NCBI GenBank assembly: GCA_002077045.2
Contig: KZ111148.1
Location: 1,322,885-1,386,884 of the forward strand
Direction of reading: 5' to 3'
DNA from: Rachicladosporium sp. CCFEE 5018
Lineage: Eukaryota > Ascomycota > Dothideomycetes > Cladosporiales > Cladosporiaceae
DNA: 64,000 nucleotides
Shown: positions 1 through 10,683 of the stretch, in pieces
How positions within the stretch are numbered: the first letter of the stretch is position 1
Layout of the letters: each line of letters starts with the position of its first letter
Notes under the pieces: generated by a model
What the model saw: the letters and a program-made list of their open reading frames with translations, nothing else
Database searches by the model: none
What the model was told of the DNA's origin: nothing
Position numbers and translations under genes: made by a program

Positions 1-1
1 C

Positions 2-346
2 AACTTCGACTGTGAGGTTCCACCCGAGCAATCCCAAGCCTCGCTGGAGTTCGTCGAAGAGTGCGCCGATATCAGACTTTCTCGGGATGGAGGCTCGTAC
101 GAGCTTGGTCTTGATGTCTTCGGTCACGAGAAGAGTCAACTTCATTGGGAACTGGGAAATGAGCGGCCAGGACCCTACTGGAAAGATTGCAAGGTCTTCA
201 AGCAGGTTATAGAGGGTTCGCTGCGACCTGTGCTGAATGGGCTTATTGGGCGGCAGGACAACAGAGGCAGATTGTGCATGGCAGATCTCACTGAGGTTGC
301 GTGTGCTTTGCAAGAATGCTGGAAGATCGAAGTCGAGGAGACGTGA
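2..346 (+). CDS. F-box-like family protein, C-terminal fragment (5' end outside window)
   Basis: The frame is open from the window edge to TGA at 344-346, giving about 114 residues. It contains the family's C-terminal block, with a motif of the form RPVLNGLIGRQDNRG followed by a Leu/Ala-rich helix. The same block ends the intact gene at 27886-28935 and the broken copy B gene at 29494-30429. In copy B a CAA codon near the end has become TAA; here it is still CAA. The family resembles the fungal proteins with an F-box-like LP.EL..IY segment followed by R.E.LPVFY. Function is unknown. Whether the 5' part is intact cannot be seen. Confidence 0.55.
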   Translation, partial: NFDCEVPPEQSQASLEFVEECADIRLSRDGGSYELGLDVFGHEKSQLHWELGNERPGPYWKDCKVFKQVIEGSLRPVLNGLIGRQDNRGRLCMADLTEVACALQECWKIEVEET

Positions 347-611
347 AAATTCTAGTCGACTGTGGCTTGAAACCTTCAAATCTGGCGCAGGTAGCGCGCA
401 GGATCACAGTGATGCAAGACTTACTTGTATAGTGGGTTTTAGCATCACATGTATCGCTACTTAGCTTTACTTCATCACTGCTCACTTCACTTGCACGCCA
501 TTTCTGATCATGGACCCACTCCGAACACGCGATCGCCGATAAATCTACGTTGATTCACGACTGACATAGCCTTCTCATGTAACACTCACTGCCACTCGAC
601 CACAACTCGGC

Positions 612-1610
612 CACTCCAGTGACCGAACGACACGCGAGCCAGAGCGGCAATATTCCACGCGGCAGAAGAATACGTCCCGGGCGGTCGCTGAAATCTCATT
701 TACAATGCTCGCCCGCCGTCAGAACGATTACTGGCGCATCTCGAAGTACAAGCCCGTGCGCCGTCACCATCTTCTACAAGCAGCCCTCAGGTACGGAATG
801 AAGGTCGTGGAGTCACTAGACCTTCGCGAACTCGTGGACAGGCGCCAACGCCATGACCGCGGTCACTTAACCTATGAGGGTTACGAGCTGTCGGAGCTCA
901 ATTTGTTGCTGCAGTAGCGCGGTTTTATATCAACTCCGTGCAAGACGAGAGAGAAAGCCATTTGCAAGTTGCACATCGCCGACGACAATGCAACCTTTCG
1001 GCTGCTTGATTTGCCGACTGAGCTTCAAACTCAGATCTTCGGGTGGCATTGTCGTTCATTCGATCGTAGTGGACTCTATGCGCCGAAGCAACCACCTCTC
1101 GCCTCGGTCTCGCGCCAGATGCGCCAAAAGGTCCTCCCGATATTCTACAGCAATTGTACCTTCAGCCTCCACGTATCGTGGCCGAAATCAGGATGTCGTT
1201 TGGTCGACGAAGCGGCGGAGTTCTTTCGCGAGCTGCCGCCTGCTCACTTGGCGGCTATCAAGACTATCCAAATCTGCATGTTCAACGAATTCGACGAGGG
1301 GACAACCCCTTGGGCTCTGGAGTTACTTCAGGTCCCGATCGAGATCAAGCTCGGCCACGAGGGCACATCCTACGATCTCGACGTGCGTGGATGGATGCAC
1401 CACGTGAACTATCTCGATATCGAATTGATAGACGAGCCAAATACGTTCGAGGGAAGGTCGGAAATGGTGCAGCGGATGATCGAGGATGAGCTTCGGCCTG
1501 TCCTTGACGACATCGTCGGACGGCAGGAAAGCCGGGGCAAGTGCTGCATCGGTTATCTATATCGCTTTGCAAAGGCTTTGCAGGATGTCTGGGAGGGAAC
1601 CATCAAGTGA
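612..1610 (+). pseudogene. F-box-like family gene, copy A, probably inactivated
   Basis: The reading frame matches the copy B gene at 30703-31700 but is interrupted by an in-frame TAG at 915-917, where copy B has CAG in the LLQQR segment. The ATG that starts copy B is not preserved (GTG at the matching place), so the first usable ATG is at 705. Downstream of the stop the frame stays open to 1608-1610 and encodes the F-box-like segment LLDLPTELQTQIFGW, the ASVSRQMRQKVLPIFYSNC block and the RPVLDDIVGRQESRG end block. It ends 18 bp from the convergent RUD3 stop. A shorter protein from an internal ATG cannot be excluded. Confidence 0.65.
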
Positions 1611-1628
1611 GCGCTCGGTCGGGCTTCA

Positions 1629-3586
1629 TCAGCCACCGCCAACCCCACTCTCCTTCCTCCTCATCTCCGGACTCCTCCCGCCCTGCCTGCCCGGCCCCTC
1701 GATAGGACTCACAACAGCACTCTTAACACTCTGCGCGACACTCCCTCTCCGACTTCCACTTACGCTCCCAGCCTCCGCCTCCCTCTCCAAAAAGTCACTC
1801 CACAACTCCGCCAGACTTTCCCGACTAGCCCCTCCAGGACTCTCAGGCACAAACTCGCCGAGTGTAGGCGTACTCGGCGTCCTGCGGAACGGACTGACAG
1901 GCAATCTCAGCGTGCCTAGCCCGGCACCAGCGCGTAGCAAGCCGGCTTGCTCTTTCTGCTGCTCTGTCCAGCCCAGAAGTGCAGCGATGAGTTGCAGGAT
2001 TTGGAATTTCTTCGGGTCGCTACGATCGAGGGCGAGGAAGTGCAGAAAGTGGTTCGTGACAAGCTGGCGATCGACGTTGTCTTCTGGCTTGCCGCGTTTG
2101 AGGAAGCGGAGAGCTTTGGTGAGGTGATCGTTCAGAATCACGGCTTCGTGGCGGAGTTTGCCGATTAGTAAATTCTTTTCTTTGACTTCCTTCTCAAAGG
2201 GTAGAGCGCGGTCGAGCGCGGTCTTCGTGGTGTCAAGCTGCGACTTCAGACTTGCTGTGCTCTCCTCCGCACCCTTGACTTGAATACGTAGCGCTTCGAG
2301 CTGGGATTGCGATTGCTCGACCAGCTCTCGTAGCTCTCGTTTGCGTTCCTCCTGCACCTCGCGCAATGCTCGCTGTAGACCGTCTACCGTGCTGCTCTGC
2401 GTCTCGGCTTCGCTTCTAAGCCTCTCGTAAGACTCCTGGTGATTGCTGATCTGGTCCTGCAGCTCCTGTGCTCGCTCGTCGCTGATTTCTCGCTTTGCTC
2501 GCTCCTCAGTGAACAGTATCTCCCAATCCTGCATTGCCTGCTTTGCCACTTCGAACTCTTCGCGTAGGTAAGCTTCTCGAGACACGAAGTCGTCTCGCTC
2601 CTTGACCCAATTGGATGTCGAGAGACTCGTTCGCTGGCGTAGCTCGTTCAATTCCATGGCTTGAGAGCTCAGCTGTTCGTTGAGCGAAGCCACGGTGTCC
2701 TGCAATCGTGAATTTTCCTCGACCATTCCACCATGTGTTCCCTCGAGCTCTTCGATGCGACCGCGGGCTTGCTCGAGCTCTGCAGCGTCAGCTTTCAGCC
2801 GCTCGCCAAGCTGTGAGCGGATCGTGTTGACTTTGCCCAGCAAATTTCGGTACTGCGTCTCGGCCTGCTCTCGATTCGACTCGGATTGCTCCAGCTCGCC
2901 TCTCACACCCGAGAGCTCCTCGCTATGCTTCTCCTGTAGCTGCTCCAGTGATTCTCGTAGATGTGTTACTTCCACGCGCAGAGTCTCTCGCTCTTCTTGC
3001 AGGGCATCCAGCCGAGCCGAAGTCTCCGTTCGAGTATGGTGCGCCTCTTCGGCATCCCTCTGTACGCTCTCGGAGTCCTCTGCATCCTCACTTCCCAGAT
3101 CTCCATCCTTGATATTAGCCTGCCGTACAGGTACTGCATGCGACCCATTCGTGACCGGCTCCTCCACCCGCGTCTCGTCTGGTGACAGCGGCTGCGGAGG
3201 CGACGACGGCATATGCAACGTGTCTTCGCCTTTCAATCGCTGCGGTAATGACGCCTGTGTGGCAGGGCGTAAGCCCTCCGCTCCGCCGTTGGTGTACTCC
3301 TCCGCTGTTGAACGTACTACAGGTGTCTCGGGTGTTTCGTCCGCTTCGTCGTCGTCATCTCCCTCGCCGGCGACGTCTTTCGACCCATTGGTTTCTGCTA
3401 ACTCGGTGCCGGACTGTGCCTTGCCATTGGGCTTCTTCTTGCTCTTCTTCTTCTTCTTAGATGCTACTTGCCAGCCGCGTCAGCCGAATGTTTGGAAAGC
3501 GAACGATCGCTATGAACGTCGAGCCGGCAGAGAACATTACAAGACCTACCAGACTTGCTAGCATCATTCGTGACCGCCGAAGACAT
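1629..3586 (-). CDS. RUD3: Golgin with GRAB domain, Rud3/GMAP-210 homologue, copy A
   Basis: Two exons are inferred, complement(1629..3463, 3550..3586), with an 86-bp intron (GTAGGT at 3549, CTGAC branch, AAGTAG acceptor). The spliced product is 623 residues. The N-terminus is MSSAVTNDASKSASKKKKK, followed by a Lys-rich then acidic stretch and a long Glu/Gln-rich coiled coil (about 120-440). The GRAB domain lies at about 444-525, with the hallmark segments HEAVILNDHL and VDRQLVTNHFLHFLALDR. In yeast this domain binds Arf1-GTP and recruits the golgin to the cis-Golgi, where it tethers vesicles; that role is inferred. The Ser/Pro-rich tail is typical of filamentous fungi. Exon structure and length are identical in copy B, which supports the start chosen. 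Confidence 0.9.
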
Positions 3587-4700
3587 TGTATGGCTGGGTC
3601 TCTGAGGCACTACGGCCAAAATGTTATCCCATGTATGTTGATGTTCACTTTCGAGATGTGAAACGTGGCGGGCATGAAGCTTGTCGAGCCAGCTATGTTT
3701 CAGATTTCTGTGAATGCAACAAGATGGATTGACACATGTAATTTCACAAATCCTACAACAAGGGGCAAGATTTATGGGTAAGACGATGGCGAGTCGTATT
3801 GCGGCGGAGTTGTGGTTGGGAGACTGTGTTTACCATTGGGCTGCTCGTGGAATTTTCTACATGCAGCTGTCTCCCCAGGGCAGGAGTGCTTGAGTTACCA
3901 AGGTATGAACAAACGAAGCTTCAAGTGGACGACTGCTGTCTGACAGGAAAGAATCACTCGGTCAAGTGTGTACAATGGGGGTATCATGATGCGGCCAGGC
4001 ATCCCTAGCATTAGTCGAAGCTGGTACAGTGTGCAGATCATCTCATTGGAGCTACTCACTGCAACTCGGTAGGAGACCAAGACAGCCTAGCAGCAATGGC
4101 ATTGAGAACGATTTGTCGTGGTAGCTTGGACGAATGCAATATGCTTCTCTCGTCCTGCTGCCGCTCTGCCACGCCAGGCGTCCCGGCCACCGGTCCAGAC
4201 GAAGTCCTCCCAACCCACGTTCGCTCGCTCATCCGTCTCTTGCCTCAATGCACAGCTCAGATGTATCGAGAGGAACATATGGAATATCGAGAATGTCCGC
4301 CTAAAGCGAACCCCCCAGCCCACAGAGATGGAGCGTCGGAATTATTGAAAGGCACTTGTACGTTCTCGCTCTGCCGGGAATGTGATTTCATCCATGGTTT
4401 TTGTGGGATGATGCAAGGGTATATGGAGAGACGGTATCATTGAGAGGAAGAAGAAGAGCGCGAGATTCTGGCAGCAACATGGAATGAATTGAACGCGGGA
4501 CGGGAGGGCGGGCTTGGCGAGGTGGGTTTAGTCATCGAGCGAGGATGCTCTCGGAGCTCACATTGCTGTCATGATTGCTCTGCCCTCAGTCTTGCAACCC
4601 CCGAATCGTCCCGGTCGTGTTGCTCTGAGTAGTAACGCCGATGTGTCCGTCCTGGTCGCCCTCCGGCTGTCCACCTGTCGTACTCAACGTCCGCAATCTC
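3587..4700. other. Intergenic stretch with a copy-specific block
   Basis: No gene is supported. About 3700-4285 has no counterpart in copy B, whose matching interval (about 33790-34387) holds unrelated sequence of similar length. Homology resumes near 4290, at a segment starting gtccgcctaaagcg. A short shared frame there ends at 4443 with several cysteines but has no start or family match. Confidence 0.6.
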
Positions 4701-5367
4701 TCACGCTACATCATTCGTCCCTCTAGTCCCGTCGGCACCATCACAAGCCGCCAGCAGTGCTTCGCCGTGTCCTCCTACCCAAAGGGCCTTCGCCTGACGG
4801 CGTAACTCTTCTAGCAGCATCTGCGTTTGCCGAAGCTGGCGGAAAGGTGTCAGAAGGACACCACGAGACATAGCGGCGGCCATGTCCCGCGACGATACCC
4901 ATCCGGCCCTGAAAATGTCCTTCCATAACAAGCTACAGGAGCCATCTCCCGATTCTTCCAGGGCCAGATTCACACAACGCTAGACATTTGCGTTCCATGA
5001 TCTTTGCATTTGCCACCAGACGCGTGTAGAAGTCTCTCCTATCCAGTCGACGGAGGACGCGACAGGCCTGGAGGAATCGTGGGACTGTGCGGAACTCGGT
5101 TGTAAAGGCTTTCACATATTTGTCATGCTCCCTGCTGGTCCTGAACTCCGTTGCCTTGGCCGATATCGTAAAGTGGTCGTCATATGCGTGTCCGATGATG
5201 TTGAAGGTGAGCTCGTTCGGTAGACTGCAGAGTCTGCTGTCTTGCTGTGGGTTGACTTGTGGACGGTTGCAGGGTTGGACGATGGTAGGTGCCTACGCTC
5301 AGTCAGTACGACCTTTTTGTTCTAGAGTGAGCAAGGAATCTTCTCATACCAACGATGCGCTACCCAT
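4701..5367 (-). pseudogene. Small F-box-like gene, copy A, frameshifted
   Basis: This is the copy A partner of the intact gene at 34796-35479. An extra C in the run at 4948-4950 (ctccc against ctcc in copy B) breaks the frame after ESGPGRIG. The first exon has also lost one base relative to copy B, so the upstream ATG is out of frame. A second ATG at 5365-5367 could still start an in-frame product (exon 5350-5367, then 5292 downward). The remaining F-box-like segment, LCSLP.ELIL, is preserved. An assembly error in the C run is possible and would restore a full protein. Confidence 0.65.
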
Positions 5368-5728
5368 GCTGGATTGACGTCCATGACCGCTTCAGTCGTG
5401 TAGAGCAATGTCGCAGAGTGATGCACAAGAGAGTGGCTGCGGTACCTGGTCAAGGTTCAAGTGTCAAGAAGCCACGTCGACGTGAGGAAGGAACGACCAT
5501 GACAGTGGGCACTTCCTTTGCTTGCGTCTCCGCTCACTACTTCTGATCACTCCAGTGTGAGATAAGTGAAACGACAACGGTACAATAGTGAGGATAGTCG
5601 CTTGCTATGCGCTATCAAGTGACAGGCCCTTGCTGATGCATGACAAGCATCCCTGATCCAGCACATCGTCGTTGTGAGTGCCCATTGCATGTTCCCATGA
5701 TCGACATGCGGCATCACTGCAGTCCTGC
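5368..5728. other. Intergenic, no gene seen
   Basis: This 360-bp spacer between two tandem F-box-like genes on the minus strand probably holds the promoter of the upstream-broken gene and the 3' region of the next. Nothing else is recognised. Confidence 0.5.
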
Positions 5729-6262
5729 TCATCGACCCAAATATAATCCCTCAGTCTCCTGACGCAGATGAGCCAACTTCAACACAGCCACTGCAGCACT
5801 GCGCCGAGCATGCTTGAGCTCATGTCGACACAACGCACGATATGGGTGCTTGTTGCACTCGCATTGATTGTTCAGCCACGAATCATCATCCATGATCACC
5901 AGCATACGCTCGATGAAACGCTTCAGCCCCAGATCTCGGAGCAAGCGACAGGTCTGCGCCAAGCGCGGTGTCTTGTAGAAGCGGGCGTACGCGGCATCGT
6001 GAGCAGCCGTTATTTCTTCAGTGTATTGATAGGCGATGATCGACGGTCTTAAGGTCTGGCTGTGGTCGATGAGGTGGTCGAAGATCTTGACTAAAAGCTC
6101 GTCGGGGAGACTGCAGAGTGTGCTGTCGGGTTGTGGATTGACTGGCGGCCTTCTGTCTTCAGCCTGAGGGTTGATGTTCTAGTAGCTGGTTAGTCGATTT
6201 GCTGATCATACATCGTTGACGCAGTGTGATACGGTATGCGGTACCGATGACACTGCAGCCAT
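5729..6262 (-). CDS. Small F-box-like protein, copy A (longer version)
   Basis: Inferred exons are complement(5729..6178, 6245..6262), giving 155 residues. The 66-bp intron has a GTACCG donor, a CTAAC branch and a CTAG acceptor. The N-terminal region carries VNPQPDSTLCSLPDELLVK, an F-box-like helix also found in its two tandem neighbours at 4701 and 6723. A LAQTCRLLRDLGL segment and a DDDSWLNN segment follow. No catalytic residues are seen; a substrate-adaptor role is only a family-level guess. In copy B a 5-bp deletion removes the last 39 residues, so the C-terminus is dispensable or only this copy is functional. Confidence 0.55.
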
Positions 6263-6722
6263 AATGGTATATATGCTTCGGGAGTGTGGCCAGGTAGAAG
6301 TGGACTTTGAACACAGGAGTCTTCGTAGAGTGAAGGGAGAAAGTAGGCAAGCCATTGAGGATGGCGATGATGATGACGCTACAGTGGTATGAGGAAGGAG
6401 CGACCAGACTTGCGGGTAACTCACTGCGATTGCTTTTCCACTGATTCTGCCCTCTCCTTCATTTTTTTTTGGCCTATGGGGAGGTTGACGGATTAAGCTT
6501 GATGGCCATAGTCCGTTCTTGGTTTGCGCCGACAAGGGGTAGATTCGTGTTGCTCCTCCCAATCACGTTCATAGCCGTCCACCAATACCCAGGCGTTGCA
6601 TAGAGCCATATAGCGCAGCAGCGTAGCTCCAGCCACGTCCGACGTCAGCGTCTTTACCAGAGTGGCAAAGCAACACCATTTCAACCTTTGAACGGCGTTG
6701 TCGCAGAATCCATCCCGGTCTT
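6263..6722. other. Intergenic, no gene seen
   Basis: This 460-bp spacer contains a poly-T run near 6462. Frames on either strand are not conserved between copies A and B. It probably serves as the promoter region of the gene at 5729-6262. Confidence 0.5.
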
Positions 6723-7403
6723 TCAAGCCAAGATCTCTCCGTCTTCCACTGCATCAATCATTCGCTCCGACGCCTCAGCCCTCAGCCTGAGCAACTCCGT
6801 CCCCTTTGGCCATTCGAATGATCTCTGCCACTTGCGCATGCAATTCCGCTTGTGATGCGCCGCTCTCAGGCATTCCTCCTGTCGCTGGACTGACTCGCAA
6901 TCCACTGAGAGGTACTGCAGGAAAGCGTCTCTGCCTTTCCAGCGCAGCAAGCAACAGCTCTGCAGAATCGTAGGGACGCGGTAGGAGATGCCCACGAATA
7001 CCGCTGGGTCCATTGAAGCGATTTGGTCCTGGTGCTCGCTGGAGACGCTCATATCGTCCATGTGCACAGAATCATCGGAGTCGGGAACCTCATGCTCTTC
7101 GCAGTCTAAGCTCCCCGCGCTTGCGTCGCTCTCGTCGCTCTCATCACTCTCGTCGTCGCTCGCAAGATAACTAACATCGCTCTCCTCTGACTCTGCATCG
7201 AATTGGTCGACTTCTTCATCGAACCTCCAATCAACTTCTTCATCGGACCCTTCCTCCAGCCAGCTCGCTGCGCTGAAGGGGAACTGCGCGAAGAAGGTGT
7301 AGTCGAGTATGTGCAGAAGTAGTTCCGCTGGAAGACCACAGAGGGGACTGCCGGTCTGCGGATTGACGGCGGCGACGCTCTTGTTGATCAACTGTGCAGG
7401 CAT
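6723..7403 (-). CDS. F-box-like protein with acidic Asp/Glu/Ser linker, copy A (intact)
   Basis: A single frame of 226 residues runs from ATG at 7401-7403. The N-terminal part reads VNPQTGSPLCGLPAELLLH, the same F-box-like signature as the genes at 4701 and 5729. A strongly acidic stretch (about 45-120) follows, including SDESDES repeats encoded by a short tandem repeat, then a C-terminal segment with ISYRVPTILQSC and basic helices. The copy B partner has a CAA to TAA nonsense change just after the acidic linker, so only copy A is full length. Molecular function is unknown; F-box proteins normally link Skp1-Cullin ligases to targets. Confidence 0.6.
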   Translation of the reverse strand: MPAQLINKSVAAVNPQTGSPLCGLPAELLLHILDYTFFAQFPFSAASWLEEGSDEEVDWRFDEEVDQFDAESEESDVSYLASDDESDESDESDASAGSLDCEEHEVPDSDDSVHMDDMSVSSEHQDQIASMDPAVFVGISYRVPTILQSCCLLRWKGRDAFLQYLSVDCESVQRQEECLRAAHHKRNCMRKWQRSFEWPKGTELLRLRAEASERMIDAVEDGEILA

Positions 7404-7895
7404 GCCGGGATGCTACAATAGGTCAGTGTAAGTCATACGGGCTGCTTGCATCGGGCGCTTCGCAACTGCAAACTTACTGTTGTGCTGGAGCTGTGGAATG
7501 CCAGCCACTGATGCGAGGTGAAGGTGGTTCTTGTTGTGCAGTAAGCAAAGGTATCTGCAGGACTTTTCACGTCCGCGGGAAGGAAGCAATTCGCATTCAC
7601 GTGAACGTACCTTCCCTCCTTCCAAGATCCGAAGTACCCTAGTGCTTTCACAGCCACACTGGTGATGGTGAATGTAGCGCACAACAATGGTGAGATTGTG
7701 AAAGAAGCACTGTAGTCGAATATTGCTTGAGCTCCATCCGAGCAGGCCTTTCACGAGCGCAGTGTCACCGCACATCATTATCCTAGCCAAATTGAGAGGA
7801 GCACAAGCCCTGCATCACAGCGTTTGAGATCGCATATCTCGATTCCTTCGTTGTCCCATCACCTTCGATCGCTGTTGCACCCGCATCTCGCCACT
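7404..7895. other. Intergenic, no convincing gene
   Basis: A minus-strand frame at 7413-7790 (125 codons) stays open in both copies. Its differences between copies are mostly amino-acid changing and it has no family match, so I read it as non-coding. The stretch probably holds the promoter of the gene at 6723-7403. Confidence 0.5.
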
Positions 7896-8578
7896 CTAGA
7901 CCCACATCAACATCATTGCACGATGCTGCATGATCCTAACATCCAGCTCATAGTTCCTGAGACTCAGAGGCAATCCCATTCCTACCTCATCCTCCCATTG
8001 ACGCATGCTTGGAAGAGAATGCTGCTCGATCATACTTCCGAACGCTTGTAGGTACTTCGTTTCGATGCGCAGACTCTTATTGAAGGCAGTCTGAGCTTCG
8101 CGACGCAAGATGCGGCAAATCATACGAGCAGCCGGAAGTGGGTATGATTTGCCGCCATAGTTGTAGGTGTTGTAGTCGTTGCGGAAGGTTTCGAGCATAG
8201 CGTATTGTAGGATTGAGATGCGTAGCTCCGTAGGCAGAGAGAGGATGGTCGTCGTGGGCGCTACAGCTGTTGATGGTGCTGTAATGCTGGTGGTGCCATT
8301 GCCCTGCTGCTCAGTGTTCGGGCCATTGCTGTCATCTTGCTTTGGCTCTTCGATGCTGAGTGTTAGATCTGCTTCGATGATATTTGGAGCAGGAAGTGCC
8401 CGGTAGGATCGATCATCTTTCACAATTCACTTCTGACTTTACACGATGTAGCCTCGCCGAGAGGATCTCTCAATGATGCACCGCTACTGCCGCTCTGCTC
8501 ACTCACTCGAAGGATTGGGGTATTACCTGGGACATTCTTCGTCATCTCCGTCACTGCGGTGTCGCCGGTCATCGTCAT
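7896..8578 (-). CDS. F-box-like protein, copy A
   Basis: The main frame 7896-8416 encodes an N-terminal linker, an F-box-like helix LSLPTELRISILQYAM, and a C-terminal segment with MICRILRREAQTAF, typical of fungal proteins that place R..R.E after an F-box-like motif. No ATG lies at the head of this frame. A plausible first exon is 8527-8578 (MTMTGDTAVTEMTKNVP, ending at a GTAATA donor), joined to 8416 at an AAG acceptor, giving 190 residues. That acceptor is weak, so the start is uncertain. Copy B has a 4-bp deletion near the junction that breaks the frame. Confidence 0.5.
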
Positions 8579-9250
8579 CGCTGGGTCTGAAGCGGTGTTA
8601 GGTGAGGAAGCGGGGAACGAGGAGGCGAAGCGACGATGAGCGGGGCATCACAACAACAGCCTCCGCTGACGCGCAGCTCTCATCGACATGAGGCGAGAGC
8701 CTTGCATGTGCTATTGTACACACTCAGCGTTGACACGTGACAGTATCGAGTGCCATGCGACTGGAATGATTCTTTCAGTTTGAAGTCACAGAAGACTGAT
8801 GCGCAAAGAGAACACGAGATCGCTCATCAAACCAAACGAACGATACTATACAGCTCTGGGAGCATACATAGTCGACAAGACCACCTGCATGGCTGCAGCG
8901 CAACATGTATCAGAGGTCGAAGTCCCACCTCGAAAAGGAGGCGCCTCCTTCACCTCACCGCTAGCTCGCGAGTCTCGTGCGAGGGCAGCGTACCTGTTGC
9001 AATGATTCATCGCCGAGGGAACACCTTGGCGAAAGAGAATGGATCAAGTAGAAGAGCGGTTGTAGGAGAGGAGGACATGAGGTCGAGAAACACCAAAAAC
9101 ACCTTGACAGTTGCGACCCAAGTGACGTAACCAGTCGCGTCGCAGGATTTATGGAGCGCGTCGAGCACTAAATCGAGACCAGACAGGACAACCCTCCTCC
9201 CACATACTCCGCCATCATCGCGGCGAGAAAGACATCACGTTCTTCAGAGA
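8579..9250. other. Divergent intergenic region before RTT106, no gene seen
   Basis: This 670-bp region lies between divergently transcribed genes. It is highly similar in copies A and B, but no frame of useful length is conserved. It probably contains the RTT106 promoter. Confidence 0.55.
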
Positions 9251-10683
9251 TGGCACGACAGCCGACAGACACAATCGCAGAAGCATTTGCAGGTAGCGGC
9301 ACGCTGAGTGATCGAGTCCTGGCCGCTTACCGTATGTACTGCAGCCAATCTTGCCTCAAACGCACAGCATGTACTAAATACTTTCGCTAGGTGACAAGAA
9401 AGTAGGCTTTAGTGATGTCGAGCTTCTGCGAGACATAGCCGAACATATCCTCACGCTTAAAGGCGAAGGACCGTCCAGCGAGCCGCCCTCGAAGAAGCGA
9501 AAACTCCCACTGGTTTCTGCAGCCCAGGATCGCTCAGTCTTCGCACCGAACGGCAGCCATGATCTGAAGGCCAAGGTCTACTTCAAGTGCAAGGACGTTT
9601 TCTTCACGTCTCCGGCTCGAAAGAAGCTTCGCCTCCAATTCGTGCGTGACGATTCGAACATGCTCATGGGCCAGATTCGCCTCATGCATCCGACTGAGGA
9701 CAAGGTTGAGTATGCCGTCCGCAGAGAGGACGTAGATCAATTCTTCTACCTGCCTGTGCCGGACAAGGCGCAACGACAGCGGCAATTCGTAGTGATGCCC
9801 TTGCCGGGATCTGTCAATCACGACGGCACCCCACTGGAACCCATCGTATGGACAATGAACGAGGTCAAGGGCAAGGCAGATCTGTGTACACAGCACACAA
9901 GCCTGCACGAGAAATTCAACAACACTGAGAATGACACCATTGCGAGTTTGACCTTGGGCGAGCTGGATCACTTCATGACAGAAGTACCGAGCAAGGCGGC
10001 TGTCCAACCTGACGACAATGAATTCGCGAGTGCTATTCCTCAGAGCCATCGCAAGGGCGAGAAAGCATATCACGTTAAGGTTTACAAGGGTAGTAAAGAA
10101 GGTAATTTTCTCTGCCATCGCAGATACTTGTGGTCGTCTATTGACTCTGATCTCAGGCTATCTCTTCTTCCTTCCAGTGGGCATACTCTTCGGCTTCAAG
10201 AAGCCCATACAATTCTTCTCGTTCGCCTCCATAGACAGCACAGCCTTCACATCAGTCCTTCAACGGACCTTCAATCTTGTCATCACTGCACGAGAATCCT
10301 CTGTGGACGGCGAAGAGGGCGAAGCGAAAGCCAACGAGTTCAGCATGATCGACCAAGCGGACTTCGCAGGCATAGAAGCGTACATCAAGCGCCATGAGCT
10401 GAGCGATGCTAGTATGGCCAAGGAGCGACGGGCGAAAGTGCACAACGTCAACAAGCCGAAAGGCGAAAACGGAGAAACGCATGAGGAGCCGAATGGAGAG
10501 AGTGAACTTGCGAAGGCAGAGGCGGAACTGCAGGATGCTGAAGACGAGGAGGAGGAGGACTATGATCCGTCAGGTGGGGAGAGTGAGGGCGAAGGGGAGG
10601 AAAGCGGGGACGAAGAAGGCGGAGCACCAGACGGAGATAAAGAAGAGGAGGAGATGTACGATGAAGAGGAAGAAGAGGAGTGA
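9251..10683 (+). CDS. RTT106: Histone chaperone Rtt106, copy A
   Basis: Three exons, 9251..9332, 9391..10101 and 10157..10683, give 439 residues. Introns are 58 bp (GTATGT, TACTAAAT branch, CTAG) and 55 bp (GTAATT, CTCAG). The product has an N-terminal helical region, a basic PSSEPPSKKRKL patch, and the double PH-like core (about 70-310) with FRLMHP-type and GILFGFKKPIQFF segments. It ends in a very acidic Glu/Asp tail. Rtt106 binds H3-H4, particularly H3K56-acetylated dimers, and works in replication-coupled nucleosome assembly and silencing; this is family knowledge. Copy B keeps the same exon structure and is intact. Confidence 0.93.

Noticed and set aside
7413..7790. A 125-codon minus-strand frame kept open in both copies
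   Set aside because: Differences between copies are mostly amino-acid changing and no domain is visible, so it is more likely promoter DNA of the neighbouring F-box-like gene.
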